Shown: positions 23,337-32,715, numbered from the stretch's first letter. The stretch is 39,418 bases of DNA from Pigmentiphaga sp. NML080357 (GCF_002188465.1 NZ_NINW01000021.1:1-39418), one strand, 5' to 3'. Notes: generated by a model not told the origin, from the letters alone. A program made the numbers and translations.

Positions 23337-24302
23337 ATGTCAGAACAGATCCCCCACGCTTGCCGCGCCGCGGCGGCACTGCCCCCGGGTGGGGCGATTC
23401 CGGCCTTGGGGCGGCGCGTCGGCGGGAGCCGGCGCTCCGCCGCGCTTGCCGCCTGCGTGGTAGCGCTCACGGTGCTCGGCGGCTGCTCCATGTTCCGCAG
23501 TTCGCCTTCGTCCTCGCCGTCGGCGGCCGCACCCTCGGCAGCCAATGGCAACGGCGCGGCGCAGTCCGCGGTGACGTTCCCCGCGCGCGACTCGGCTTCG
23601 CTCAAGGAAGGAACCTTCGTCAACCTGGACAACCTCAGGCAGATGATCCCGGGCATGACCAAGACCCAGGTCTACGACCTGCTCGGTCCCCCGCACTTCA
23701 GCGAAGGCGTGTTCGGCGTCCGCACCTGGAACTACATCTTCAATTTCCGCACCGGCAACGGCAACGAGTTCATCACCTGCCAATACCAGTTGCGCTTCGA
23801 CAAGGAGATGCGTACCGAGGCCGGCAACTGGAATCGCCGCGAATGCGCCGACTTCGTGTTCCCGCGCCCCGTCGCCGCGCCGCCTCCCCCAGCGCCCGCG
23901 CCGGTCAAGCCGGCGCCGCGGCAGATCACGCTGGGGGCCGACGCGTTGTTCGCCTTCGACCGGTCCGACCTCGCCAGCATTTCGCCGGAAGGCCGGCGGC
24001 GGCTGGACGAGATCGGCAAGGAACTGCGCAGCGTGGACGTGGAGCGGGTGCGGGTGATCGGCCATGCCGACCGGCTGGGCAGCGCCGCCTACAACGATCG
24101 CCTGTCCGAGGAGCGCGCCTCGACCGTCGTGCGCTACCTGGTCAACGCCGGGGTGCCGTCCGGCCAGATCAGCTCCGAGGGCCGGGGGTCGCGCGAGCCG
24201 GTCGTGCAATGCAACCAGCGCAGCCGCAGCGAACTGATCGCCTGCCTGGCGCCGAACCGCCGGGTCGTCATCGAGATCCACGGCAAGGCGGGCACGTCGT
24301 GA
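23337..24302 (+). CDS. TpgA-like SmpA/OmlA-OmpA lipoprotein
   Basis: 321 residues. Lipobox VLGGC gives a lipidated Cys near residue 50 after a long basic leader; a Ser/Ala linker; an SmpA/OmlA (BamE-like) domain at about 90-180 (IPGMTKTQVYDLLGPPHF); a Pro-rich linker; and an OmpA peptidoglycan-binding domain (ALFAFDRSDLASISPEGRRR, HADRLGSAAYNDRLSEERA, NRRVVIEIHG). This architecture is that of TpgA, which in Acinetobacter anchors the trimeric autotransporter AtaA to peptidoglycan. The gene starts 29 bp after the adhesin stop with GGAG at 23327-23330; earlier starts at 23313 or 23301 are possible. Very likely a two-gene operon. Confidence 0.88.
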   Translation: MSEQIPHACRAAAALPPGGAIPALGRRVGGSRRSAALAACVVALTVLGGCSMFRSSPSSSPSAAAPSAANGNGAAQSAVTFPARDSASLKEGTFVNLDNLRQMIPGMTKTQVYDLLGPPHFSEGVFGVRTWNYIFNFRTGNGNEFITCQYQLRFDKEMRTEAGNWNRRECADFVFPRPVAAPPPPAPAPVKPAPRQITLGADALFAFDRSDLASISPEGRRRLDEIGKELRSVDVERVRVIGHADRLGSAAYNDRLSEERASTVVRYLVNAGVPSGQISSEGRGSREPVVQCNQRSRSELIACLAPNRRVVIEIHGKAGTS

Positions 24303-24475
24303 CGCCCTCCGCGCCGCCCGCCCGGGCGGCGCGGAAACTGGACGTATCCTGCGCATTTCGTTTGTCTGAAGGACGTCTCCGAGTTAGGATTACCCCCTAT
24401 CGATCCCCCGTAGCGTGAGCCGGCTTTCGCGCCCGATCCAGGGCACAGCGGGTCCGGCTCCGCCGGTCCGCCGGT

Positions 24476-24512
24476 GCGCCCCCGAGGGGGCGCGCGAAGC
24501 GCGTAGGGGGTG
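24476..24512. repeat. GC-rich hairpin intergenic element, copy 2
   Basis: GCGCCCCC-GA-GGGGGCGC (24476-24493) plus tail GCGAAGCGCGTAGGGGGTGG, related to the element at 16231-16275. It lies between the TpgA-like gene and the DUF442 gene and could act as a terminator or mRNA-stabilising hairpin. Confidence 0.55.
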
Positions 24513-24532
24513 GACTTCCCCCGGAGACCAAC

Positions 24533-24874
24533 ATGTCCGCATTTACCTCCCTCACCGAAAATTTCGCCGTGGCCCCCCAGTTGGCGCCGGCAGACATGGC
24601 GGCCGTTGCGGCCGCCGGGTTCAAGAGCGTCATCAACAACCGTCCCGACTTCGAGGGCGGTCCGGCGCAGCCGTCCAGCGAACAGATGCAGGCCGCCGCC
24701 GAGGCCGCCGGGTTGAAGTACGTCTACCAGCCGGTCAACGGCGCCAACATCCAGCCCGGCGACGTCGCCACTTTCGCGTCGCTGCTCAAGACGCTGCCCG
24801 GGCCGGTGCTGGCGTTCTGCCGCAGCGGGGCGCGGTCGACCAAGCTGTTCATGTCCGCCAGCAATTCCAACTGA
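24533..24874 (+). CDS. DUF442 / TIGR01244 sulfurtransferase-phosphatase-like protein
   Basis: 113 residues with the dual-specificity-phosphatase-like fold of TIGR01244 proteins, including the P-loop CRSGARS (CX5R) near residue 100 and the early motif FAVAPQLAPADMAAVAAAGF with INNRPDFEG. Homologues are fused to or neighbour sulfide-oxidising persulfide dioxygenase-like enzymes and are annotated sulfurtransferase or beta-lactamase hydrolase-like; the true reaction is unsettled. Ribosome site GGAGA at 24521-24525. Complete. The DUF748 gene follows 12 bases after its stop, possibly co-transcribed. Confidence 0.85.
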   Translation: MSAFTSLTENFAVAPQLAPADMAAVAAAGFKSVINNRPDFEGGPAQPSSEQMQAAAEAAGLKYVYQPVNGANIQPGDVATFASLLKTLPGPVLAFCRSGARSTKLFMSASNSN

Positions 24875-24886
24875 GCGGGCCGGGAC

Positions 24887-27800
24887 GTGGCCCTCACGCT
24901 GGCGCAGGCGCGCGCACGGATCACGAAGCGGCGCAAGCCGCTGTTGCGCATCGTCGCCGTCCTGCTGATTCTTTGGCTGCTGTTCCTGGCGCTGACCGCC
25001 TGGGGCGTTCCCAAGCTGGTCCGCAGCGTCGCCCTGGCCCAGGTGCCGGAAGTCCTCGGGCGGACCGCGCGCATGGGCGAGGTGTCGTTCAACCCGTTCA
25101 AGCTGCGCTTGCGGGTGCACGATTTCGCCATCCTCGACCAGGCGGGAGCCAATCCCGATTTTTCCGTATCCCAGGTCGAGGTCAACGCCTCGGTTTCCTC
25201 GCTGTTCCGGCTCGCCCCGGTGGTGGACGCGCTGACCGTCACCGCGCCCCGGGTGGCCCTGGTGCGCGAAGGACCGAACCGGTTCAACATCAGCGACGTC
25301 CTGGAACGCCTCGCATCCCGGCCTTCCTCCGACGGCCCGCCGCCACGCTTCTCGCTGAACAATGTCAAGCTCGACGGCGGCGAGATCACCGTCGACGACA
25401 AGGTCACCGGCCGCCAGCACACGGTGCGCGACCTGCAGGTCGGCATCCCTTTCCTGTCCACGCTGGCCTACGCCACCGACATCGACGTGCAGCCCCGGCT
25501 GTCGGCGCTCGTGAACGGCAGCCCGTTCAACCTGGAAGGCACTGCGCGCCCGTTCGATACGCCGCGCTCGTCGTCGCTACACGTCAAGATCGATGATTTC
25601 GGGCTCGACGCCCTGGCCGATGCGATTCCCGGCGCGGTGCCGCTGACGCTCAGGCACGCGCGGCTCGATACCGACGCCCAGCTGGTATTCGAGGAAGGCG
25701 CCAACGCGCCGCCCAAGGTGCGGCTGGAGGGCGCCGCCGCGGTGCGGGACGTCGACGTGCGTGCGCCGGGCGACGCGCAACTGCTGGCGTTCAGGAAGCT
25801 GGCGCTGGAGAAGTTCGCGCTGGAGCCCCTGGCGCGCCGCTTCCAGGCCGAACGCATCGTCCTGTCGGCCCCGCAGCTCTACGCGAGCCGGTCGGCGGAC
25901 GGCCACCTCAACCTGGCCGAGGTGGCTGCGCAGTTCCAGAAAACCACCGCTTCGCCGCCTCCCGCGGCCAAACAGGCCGAGCGGCCGGTGGCGCCGGCGC
26001 CGACCGCGGCCGAAACCCTGCCGGTCGCGCCGCCGGAAACCGGCGCGCCGGCCGCCGCCGGCAAGGCCGCACCCCAGCCCGCCGCCGGCGCCGATGGCTG
26101 GCGGGTCGCGGTGGGCGCGGTCGCGCTGCAGGAAGGCAAGCTGAACTGGCGCGACGAAGGCGCGCAATTCGATTACCAGGTGTCCGACCTGGGGGCCGAG
26201 CTGCGGGACCTGAACCTGCCCGCCGTACCCGACCGGCCGTCGTCGCTGACGCTGGCCGCGCAAGTGGGGGAGGGCGCCCGCCTCGACCTCGGCGGACCGG
26301 TGCGTATCCAGCCGCTGGCCGCGGAGCTCGACCTCAAGCTGGAGGGCATGGCGCTGCCGGCGCTGGCGCCGCTGTGGAAGCCCTACCTGGCGCTGCGCAT
26401 CGACGACGGCACCTTGGGCGCCGCAGCCAAGGTGCACGTGGAGCAAGGCGAGGCGGTGGCCGTGCGCTGGAGCGGTGCCCAGGTCGCCCTGCGCAACCTG
26501 CGCGCGGCGCCTAGCTCGGACAAGGCTTCGAGCCTTCGTCTGGATACCCTTGACGTCACGGGCGTGGCGGGCGACACCGCCGAGCGGACGCTGCGGGTGC
26601 AGCGCATCGCGGCGAGCGGATTGACGCTGGCCGCGCACCGCGCGTCCTCCTCGGCCATTGGCTGGGCTTCCGTAGCCGTCCCGCAGAAGCCGGCGGCCCG
26701 GTCCGCCAGCCCGGCGCCGTCCGGCCCGGCATGGAAGGTCGCCGTGGACGCCCTGTCGCTGGAGAAAAGCGCGCTGCGGCTGACCGACGATGCCGTCAAG
26801 CCGCGCGTTGCCTTGCGCCTGGACGGCATGCAGCTGGACGCGCGCAACCTCGGCTCCGATCTGCGAACCCCCGTCGAATTTGCGCTGCGTTCCACCATCC
26901 AGGGACGCGGCGCCGCCGACGTGAAGGGCTCGGTGGTGCCGCAGCCGCTCTCGGTGAAGGCGCAAGTGCGCGCCAATCGCGTGAACCTGACCGCCTTGGC
27001 GCCCTACCTGGCCGAGCGCCTCAACGCCACGGTGAACAGCTTCGTCGTGGGCGCCAATGGCCGCCTGGAATATGCGGCGGCAACGGGCAGGCAGCCGCAG
27101 CGCGTGGCGTGGGTGGGGGCGGCCGAGGTGAGCGGCCTCGACATGACCGACAAGCTCAACTCCGCGGACTTCCTGAAATGGAAGCGGCTCGCTTTCAAGC
27201 GCCTGAATATCCTCAGCGCCGGCGATACCCTCAAGGCCGATCTGGGCGACATCGAGCTGGAGGACTTCTTCGCCCGCGTGATCCTGAGCGAACAAGGGCG
27301 GCTGAATCTGGCGCAGCTCGTCGTCAAGCCTGGCGAGCAGGCGGGGTCGATCACCGAGGACAAGCCCGCCGCGCAGAGCAAGGCGGATTCTCCCGCGCAG
27401 GATGACAAGGGCCGGGGCGAGACGTCCGCGCCGGCCGCCGGGGCCCCGCGGGACATCCGCGTGGGCGCGGTACGGCTGGCCCGCGGCAACATCAATTTCA
27501 CCGACAATTTCGTCAAGCCCAACTACCGGGCCAACCTGACCGACATCGAGGGCGGCATCTCGGCGGTGTCGTCCAACGACACCCAGCCCGCGGACGTGCA
27601 GGTGTCGGCCAAGGTCGACGGCGATGCCCCGGTGGACATCACCGGCAAGCTGCATCCTTTCGGCCCGCGGCTCTACACCGACATCCACGCCAGCGCCAAG
27701 GGCGTGGAGTTGCCGGCGCTGACGCCGTACGCGGCCAAATACGCCGGATATGCGATCGAACGCGGCAAGTTGTCCATGGACGTGCACTATCAGATCCAGG

Positions 27801-28633
27801 ATGGCAAACTGCAGGCCAGCAACAAGATCTTCCTCGACCAGCTCACCTTCGGCGAGCGCGTCGAAAGCCCGGACGCCCTGAAGCTGCCGGTGCTGCTGGC
27901 AGTGTCCCTGCTCAAGAACAGCCGCGGCGAGATCGACATCGAGCTGCCGATATCGGGATCGCTGGACGACCCTCAGTTCTCGGTCGGCGGCATCATCTTC
28001 CGGGCGCTCGTCAATCTCATCGTGCGTGCGGTGACCGCGCCGTTCACGTTGCTGGCCTCGGCCTTCGGCTCCGGCGAGGAACTGTCGCACATCGATTTCG
28101 CGCCCGGCAGCGCCGTGCTGGACGACGAGGCGCGCAAGCGCATAGGCGTGCTGGTCAAGGCATTGAACGACCGGCCTGCCTTGCGCCTGGACGTGGCGGG
28201 CCGGGCCAATCCCACGGTCGATACCGAGGGCTTGCGCAAGGCCGGCGTGGAAGCGCTGATCCGTGCCCAGCAACGCGAAGCCCTGCGCAAAGACGGTAAC
28301 GAGCCCGAAGGCAACGCGCTGCCCCCGCTCGATCCGCAGCAACGCGCCCGCTATCTCGAGAGCGCGTACAAGGCGGCCAAGATCGACAAGCCGCGCAACA
28401 TGATCGGCTTTGCCAAGTCGTTGCCGGGGCCGGAAATGGAGTCGCTGCTGGCCGCCAGCGTCGCCGTGGGGCCGGAGCAATTGCGCGAACTGGCGATCAG
28501 GCGGGCCCAGGCGGTGATGGCCTTGCTGCGCGAGGCCAAGCTGGGCGAGCGGGCCTTCGTGATCGCACCACGAATCGAAGCCAAGGCGGCAGAAGGGACC
28601 AAGCAGACCGGCGTGGATTTCAGCCTGAAGTAG
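24887..28633 (+). CDS. DUF748 / AsmA-like envelope protein
   Basis: 1248 residues from GTG 24887. A basic N-terminus and one membrane anchor (about 21-43, IVAVLLILWLLFLALTAWGV) precede a long periplasmic region of DUF748 repeats: VSFNPFKLRLRVHDFAILD, LNNVKLDGGEITVDDK, VGAVALQEGKLNWRDEGAQF and VGAVRLARGNINFTDNFVKP each start an AsmA-like unit. Ala/Pro-rich linkers sit near 355-405 and 825-850. Near 1060-1090 an OmpA-like stretch appears (IDFAPGSAVLDDEARKRIGV). AsmA/YhdP/TamB-type proteins bridge the periplasm for lipid transport; the DUF748 family is presumed similar but is not characterised here. Large but normal for the family. Confidence 0.85.
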   Translation: MALTLAQARARITKRRKPLLRIVAVLLILWLLFLALTAWGVPKLVRSVALAQVPEVLGRTARMGEVSFNPFKLRLRVHDFAILDQAGANPDFSVSQVEVNASVSSLFRLAPVVDALTVTAPRVALVREGPNRFNISDVLERLASRPSSDGPPPRFSLNNVKLDGGEITVDDKVTGRQHTVRDLQVGIPFLSTLAYATDIDVQPRLSALVNGSPFNLEGTARPFDTPRSSSLHVKIDDFGLDALADAIPGAVPLTLRHARLDTDAQLVFEEGANAPPKVRLEGAAAVRDVDVRAPGDAQLLAFRKLALEKFALEPLARRFQAERIVLSAPQLYASRSADGHLNLAEVAAQFQKTTASPPPAAKQAERPVAPAPTAAETLPVAPPETGAPAAAGKAAPQPAAGADGWRVAVGAVALQEGKLNWRDEGAQFDYQVSDLGAELRDLNLPAVPDRPSSLTLAAQVGEGARLDLGGPVRIQPLAAELDLKLEGMALPALAPLWKPYLALRIDDGTLGAAAKVHVEQGEAVAVRWSGAQVALRNLRAAPSSDKASSLRLDTLDVTGVAGDTAERTLRVQRIAASGLTLAAHRASSSAIGWASVAVPQKPAARSASPAPSGPAWKVAVDALSLEKSALRLTDDAVKPRVALRLDGMQLDARNLGSDLRTPVEFALRSTIQGRGAADVKGSVVPQPLSVKAQVRANRVNLTALAPYLAERLNATVNSFVVGANGRLEYAAATGRQPQRVAWVGAAEVSGLDMTDKLNSADFLKWKRLAFKRLNILSAGDTLKADLGDIELEDFFARVILSEQGRLNLAQLVVKPGEQAGSITEDKPAAQSKADSPAQDDKGRGETSAPAAGAPRDIRVGAVRLARGNINFTDNFVKPNYRANLTDIEGGISAVSSNDTQPADVQVSAKVDGDAPVDITGKLHPFGPRLYTDIHASAKGVELPALTPYAAKYAGYAIERGKLSMDVHYQIQDGKLQASNKIFLDQLTFGERVESPDALKLPVLLAVSLLKNSRGEIDIELPISGSLDDPQFSVGGIIFRALVNLIVRAVTAPFTLLASAFGSGEELSHIDFAPGSAVLDDEARKRIGVLVKALNDRPALRLDVAGRANPTVDTEGLRKAGVEALIRAQQREALRKDGNEPEGNALPPLDPQQRARYLESAYKAAKIDKPRNMIGFAKSLPGPEMESLLAASVAVGPEQLRELAIRRAQAVMALLREAKLGERAFVIAPRIEAKAAEGTKQTGVDFSLK

Positions 28634-28659
28634 GGCGCCCGGGGGAACAAGCGATGCGC

Positions 28660-28697
28660 TTGTCCCGCCTGAAATCTGGATATAAAATATCTAGATT
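28660..28697 (+). promoter_or_regulatory. Promoter with overlapping operator upstream of MFS gene
   Basis: TTGTCC (28660-28665) and TAAAAT (28683-28688) are 17 bp apart. An inverted repeat with 11-bp arms (28673-28683 and 28687-28697, one mismatch, AAA spacer) covers the -10 region in an otherwise GC-rich context, as expected for a MarR/TetR-type repressor site of an efflux gene. No regulator gene is adjacent. Confidence 0.5.
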
Positions 28698-28713
28698 AGA
28701 CGAGGGCGAACCC

Positions 28714-29904
28714 ATGAATCCATCGACGTCATCCATCCCGGCCCAGGCTCCGGCACGCGGCCTGGGTTCGATTGCCATTCTTGCGCTCGGCACGTTCGCC
28801 GTCGGTACCGACGCCTTCATCGTTTCGGGGTTCCTGCCGTCGATCGCCCATGCGCTGCAGTCGTCGAACTCGCTCGCGGGACTTTCCGTCACCGTTTTCG
28901 CCACCACCTACGCGCTCCTGGCGCCTGTGCTGGCAACCCTGACCGCGCCGTGGCCGCGCAACCGTGTCCTGGTGTGGGCCTTGGCGATATTGGCGGCCGC
29001 CAACCTCGCCTCGGCGCTGGCGCCCGACATCTGGATACTGCTGGCCAGCCGCGCGCTGGCGGCGATGGGCGCGGCGGCCTATACGCCCACCGCGACGGCG
29101 GCCGCAGGTTCGCTGGTACGTCCGGAACTGCGGGGGCGAGCATTCTCGATGGTTACCGGCGGCCTGACGGTGGCGACCGCGCTGGGCGTTCCATTGGGCA
29201 ACCTGGTGAGTCAATGGCTGGGATGGCGCGCCGCCCTCGGCATGGTCGCCGCGCTTTCCGCGCTGGCCGGCGCCGGCGTGTTCCTGATCATGCCGCCGAT
29301 GCCGGGACAGCCGCGCGCGCCGCTGCGCGCTCGCCTTGCCGTGCTTCGCCGGCCCGCCGTGGCATGGGTGCTGCCGCTGACCCTGATCGGGATGACGGCG
29401 TGCTACATCGTCTATGCCTACAGCGTGCCGGCGCTGCAAGCGCTGGGCGTGGCCGACGAGCGCATGGGCCTGATGCTGCTGTGCTATGGCATCGGCGCGG
29501 TGCTGGGCAATCTCCTGGCGGGATACGGCGCCGATCGCTGGGGACCGGCGCGGATGTCCGTCGCCGCCTACGTCGTCATGGCAGCGACCTTCGGTCTTAT
29601 GTCCTGGCTGGCCGCGGCGGGGGGCGGGCCGGGCTTCGTGGTGGGGTTGCTGGTGCTGGCCTGGGGATTCAGCAGCTGGGGCCAGACGCCGCCTCAGCAA
29701 CTGCGGCTGACCAACGCCGCGCCCCAGGAGGCGCCGCTGGTAATGGCCTTGAACGCATCCTGCATCTATTTCGGCATAGGGCTGGGAACGGCCCTGGGCG
29801 CTGCATTGCTGGTCCACGGCATGGTCGTCGGCTTCGGGATCTCGGCGCTGGCCGCCGCCGGCGCGCTGGGTTTTCTCGGCCTGACCATGCGCAGGCGCGG
29901 ATAG
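28714..29904 (+). CDS. MFS drug/metabolite exporter (DHA1, AraJ/CmlA-like)
   Basis: 396 residues from ATG 28714, preceded by GAGGGCGAA; an in-frame ATG at 28654 would start upstream of the probable -10 and is rejected. Twelve hydrophobic segments; TM1 starts GSIAILALGTFAVGTDAFIV with the DHA1-typical Gly/Asp, and the TM4-TM5 region has the motif C-like GGLTVATALGVPLGNLVSQW after RGRAFSMV. Drug:H+ antiporters of this class export antibiotics or sugars/arabinose-like compounds; substrate unknown. It stands alone, with a GNAT-fused gene convergent on the other strand. Confidence 0.88.
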   Translation: MNPSTSSIPAQAPARGLGSIAILALGTFAVGTDAFIVSGFLPSIAHALQSSNSLAGLSVTVFATTYALLAPVLATLTAPWPRNRVLVWALAILAAANLASALAPDIWILLASRALAAMGAAAYTPTATAAAGSLVRPELRGRAFSMVTGGLTVATALGVPLGNLVSQWLGWRAALGMVAALSALAGAGVFLIMPPMPGQPRAPLRARLAVLRRPAVAWVLPLTLIGMTACYIVYAYSVPALQALGVADERMGLMLLCYGIGAVLGNLLAGYGADRWGPARMSVAAYVVMAATFGLMSWLAAAGGGPGFVVGLLVLAWGFSSWGQTPPQQLRLTNAAPQEAPLVMALNASCIYFGIGLGTALGAALLVHGMVVGFGISALAAAGALGFLGLTMRRRG

Positions 29905-29955
29905 GGGCCACCGCCGGCGAGACTGGGCGCCACGCCGGCATGGATGAGTCCTGCG

Positions 29956-32715
29956 CTAGCTCCCGGCTGCCGGAGGCGTGGCGGCCGGGGGCGAACGGCC
30001 GTCGTTCAGGCGCAGCCATACCCGCCGCATGCTGGGGTCCTCGTCGTCCACATCGACGCGAAAACCCAGCTTGGCCATCAGCGTCAGCATCGGGCGATTG
30101 GTCCCCAGTACCAGTCCTTCGATGATCTTCAGGCCCTGCTTGCGCGCTGCGTCCACCAGCGCCGTCATCAGCTGCATGCCGAGGCCACGCCGCTGCCAGG
30201 CATCGCCGATCACCAGCGCATACTCGGCGCTGTCGCCATCGGCATAGAGCAGATAACGCGCTACGCCGATGATGGTCTCGCGCAGTTCCCCCGCATGCCC
30301 GGGGTCGGCCTCCCAGACGGTGGCCACCAGGGCCAGCTCGCGGTGATAGTCGACCTGGGTGTAGCGCGCCAGCGTGCGCGGCGAGAGCTCCCGCATGAAC
30401 GAGATGAAGCGCATGTAGCGCGTGTGTTCGGAAAGCTGGCGCGTGAATTCCTGGAGCGGCGCGGCATCCTCGGGACGGATGGGACGGATGGTGTAGGGGG
30501 CGCCGTCCTTGAACTGCAAGTGGCGGACCAGGCGCGCCGGGTAGGGGTGGATCGCCATGTGGGCATAGCCGCCTATGCCCGGATCGGCCTCGCGGGCGGG
30601 CTCGCGAGTGAGCGTGATGCGGGTGTCCGCGGCCACCACCCGGTCGCCGTCGATCATGACCGGGTCGATGTCCATGCTTTCGATGTCGGGCAGCGCGCAG
30701 ACGATTTCCGAGATCCGCACCAGCACGTCCTCCAGCATGTCGAGCGCGCGCGGCGAGATCTGTTCGGCCAGCGCGTAGCGCCAGATGGGCGAGCGTTCCA
30801 TCAGGCGCCGGGCCAGGAAGCCATTGAGCGGCGGCAGCTCGACGCTCCGGTTGGCCGGGCTGTCGCTGCGCGAACGAGCCGGACCGAAGCGGATGACCGG
30901 CCCGAAGAGGGCGTCGCGCGCCACGCCTATCGCGACCTTGGCCGAGCCTGGCGGCCCGGCCATGGCTTCCACGGTGATGCCTTCGATATGGGCCTGCGGT
31001 GCGGCCGCGTGCGCGTTCGCCAGCATGCGATGGTAGGCGGTGACGAGCTCGGTGCTGTTGCGGATGTCCAGGTGCACGCCCCGCACGGCCGACTTGCGCA
31101 CCACGTCCGGCGAATCGATCTTGATCGCCACGGGAAAGCCGATCTGCTGCGCCGCGATTACCGCCTCGGCCGGCGTGCGCGCCAGGATCACCTGGACCAC
31201 GGGGATATGGAAGGCGGCGAGCAGCGCCTTGCTTTCGGGTTCGGTCAAGGTCAGCCGGCCTTCGCTCCGGGCGCCGTCCAGCAGGATGCGTGCGCCGGCC
31301 AGGTCGGGCTCCTGGCCCGGAGGCTCGGGCGGAGGCGTTTGCAGCAGCAGTTGCTGGTTGTAGTGGTAGGTGGCCAGGTTGCCGAATGCGTCTACCGCGG
31401 CTTCGGGGGTGCGGAACGAAGGCGACCCCGCGTCGTCCAGGATGCGCCGCAGCGGCCGCATCGCGGCGTCGCCCATGAAGCAGGTGATGACCGGCTTGGG
31501 CGCGGTGGGCGCGGCCTGCGCCAGGGCCTGGGCCACGGCGCGCATGTCGGCTTCGGGATCGGGCGAGAACACGGCGAGCAGGCCGTCCACCCCCGGGTCG
31601 GCGACGATGGCGCGGACCGCTTGCGCGCAGGCTTGTGGGTCGGGCGCGGAGAATTCCACCACAGGATTGTCGGTCCACGCGTTCGGGCTGAGCGTCGCCG
31701 CCAGCTCCCGGCGCGTGGCGTCGGCCAGCGCGGCGCGCATGACGGGCCGGCCAGGGCCCAGCAGGTCGAGCGCCAGTTGCGCGGGGCCGCTGCCGTTGGC
31801 CAGCACGGCAATGCGCCTGCCGCTGGGCAGCTTGGCGAAACCGAGCGCCTTCACGGCCGAAAAGAGCTGTACGAAGTAGCGTACCCGTACCGCGCCCGCG
31901 CGCCGCAGCGCGGCGTCGAACACTGTGTCGGCGGCTATGGGCGGAGGGGGCGCGGGCGCCGCCGTATCGGCGGGCGCCGCATCGGGTGCCGCCAGTGGGC
32001 GTACGCTGGTGCGCGTACGCTCGCCGTGCCCGGCCTTGAGCACCACCAGCGGCTTGACGCTGGCCGCGGCACGGATGGCGCTCATGAATTCACGGGCGTC
32101 GCGCACGTCTTCAAGGTAGAGCGCGATGCTGTCGGTGCGCGGGTCCGCCACCAGGAAATCCAGCACCCGCGGGACGTCGAGCGCCGCTTCGGCGCCCAGG
32201 GACACCACCGTGGAAAAACCCGTGCGATTGTCGTCGGCCCAGTCCATGACCACGGCCATGATCGAACGCGATTGCGTGACCAGCGCGACCCGGCCGGCGC
32301 GGCCCAGCAGCGGGTGGACGCTGGCGTTGAGCCCGGCATGCGGACGTTGCAGCCCGAAGCTGTGCGGTCCCAGCAGGACGCAGTCGTGCGCGGCGGCCCA
32401 GGCACGGCAGAATTCGTTGTCTTCGAGAGAAGGTTCATGGGTGAGGACGGCGGCCGCTCGCGGCCGCGCCGGCGCCAGCGTTTCCAGCGTGTTGCGCAGT
32501 GCCGCGCGTGGCACGCCGATCACCGCCAGATCCGGACGTTCCGTTGCGCCGGCCAGTTCCGCGGGCAGCGTCCAGCGCAACCGAGCGTCGAGCCGGAACT
32601 CGGCGGTGCGCGCGCGCAGGGCGGCCGGCAGCGAGGCCATCAAGGGCAGTGGACGGTCGCTGACGGCGATCAGCGACTGCGGGTCGAACAGGGGCGACAG
32701 GGCGTGGCGGGACAT
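29956..32715 (-). CDS. PatZ-like protein: inactive acyl-CoA synthetase fused to GNAT acetyltransferase
   Basis: 919 residues from ATG 32715 (AGGAGG just upstream; ATG 32727 also in frame). Order: CoA-binding Rossmann domain (1-130), succinyl-CoA-ligase-like domains (about 140-460), ATP-grasp (about 480-710), GNAT (about 735-905, with acetyl-CoA loop QRRGLG in DAWQRRGLGMQLM). Such proteins (Pat/PatZ/Pka) acetylate lysines, for example of acetyl-CoA synthetase. In active ADP-forming synthetases a phosphorylated His occurs in a SHTGALAG-type motif; here the region reads SVRPLAAPDAAPAD and the SQSGA block is TQSRS, so the synthetase half should be catalytically dead and act as a sensor. Confidence 0.88.
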   Translation of the reverse strand: MSRHALSPLFDPQSLIAVSDRPLPLMASLPAALRARTAEFRLDARLRWTLPAELAGATERPDLAVIGVPRAALRNTLETLAPARPRAAAVLTHEPSLEDNEFCRAWAAAHDCVLLGPHSFGLQRPHAGLNASVHPLLGRAGRVALVTQSRSIMAVVMDWADDNRTGFSTVVSLGAEAALDVPRVLDFLVADPRTDSIALYLEDVRDAREFMSAIRAAASVKPLVVLKAGHGERTRTSVRPLAAPDAAPADTAAPAPPPPIAADTVFDAALRRAGAVRVRYFVQLFSAVKALGFAKLPSGRRIAVLANGSGPAQLALDLLGPGRPVMRAALADATRRELAATLSPNAWTDNPVVEFSAPDPQACAQAVRAIVADPGVDGLLAVFSPDPEADMRAVAQALAQAAPTAPKPVITCFMGDAAMRPLRRILDDAGSPSFRTPEAAVDAFGNLATYHYNQQLLLQTPPPEPPGQEPDLAGARILLDGARSEGRLTLTEPESKALLAAFHIPVVQVILARTPAEAVIAAQQIGFPVAIKIDSPDVVRKSAVRGVHLDIRNSTELVTAYHRMLANAHAAAPQAHIEGITVEAMAGPPGSAKVAIGVARDALFGPVIRFGPARSRSDSPANRSVELPPLNGFLARRLMERSPIWRYALAEQISPRALDMLEDVLVRISEIVCALPDIESMDIDPVMIDGDRVVAADTRITLTREPAREADPGIGGYAHMAIHPYPARLVRHLQFKDGAPYTIRPIRPEDAAPLQEFTRQLSEHTRYMRFISFMRELSPRTLARYTQVDYHRELALVATVWEADPGHAGELRETIIGVARYLLYADGDSAEYALVIGDAWQRRGLGMQLMTALVDAARKQGLKIIEGLVLGTNRPMLTLMAKLGFRVDVDDEDPSMRRVWLRLNDGRSPPAATPPAAGS

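Noticed and set aside
25577..28480. Long minus-strand open frame opposite the DUF748 gene
   Set aside because: Typical shadow frame in 68-70% GC sequence, with no recognisable domain; the plus strand carries the conserved repeats.
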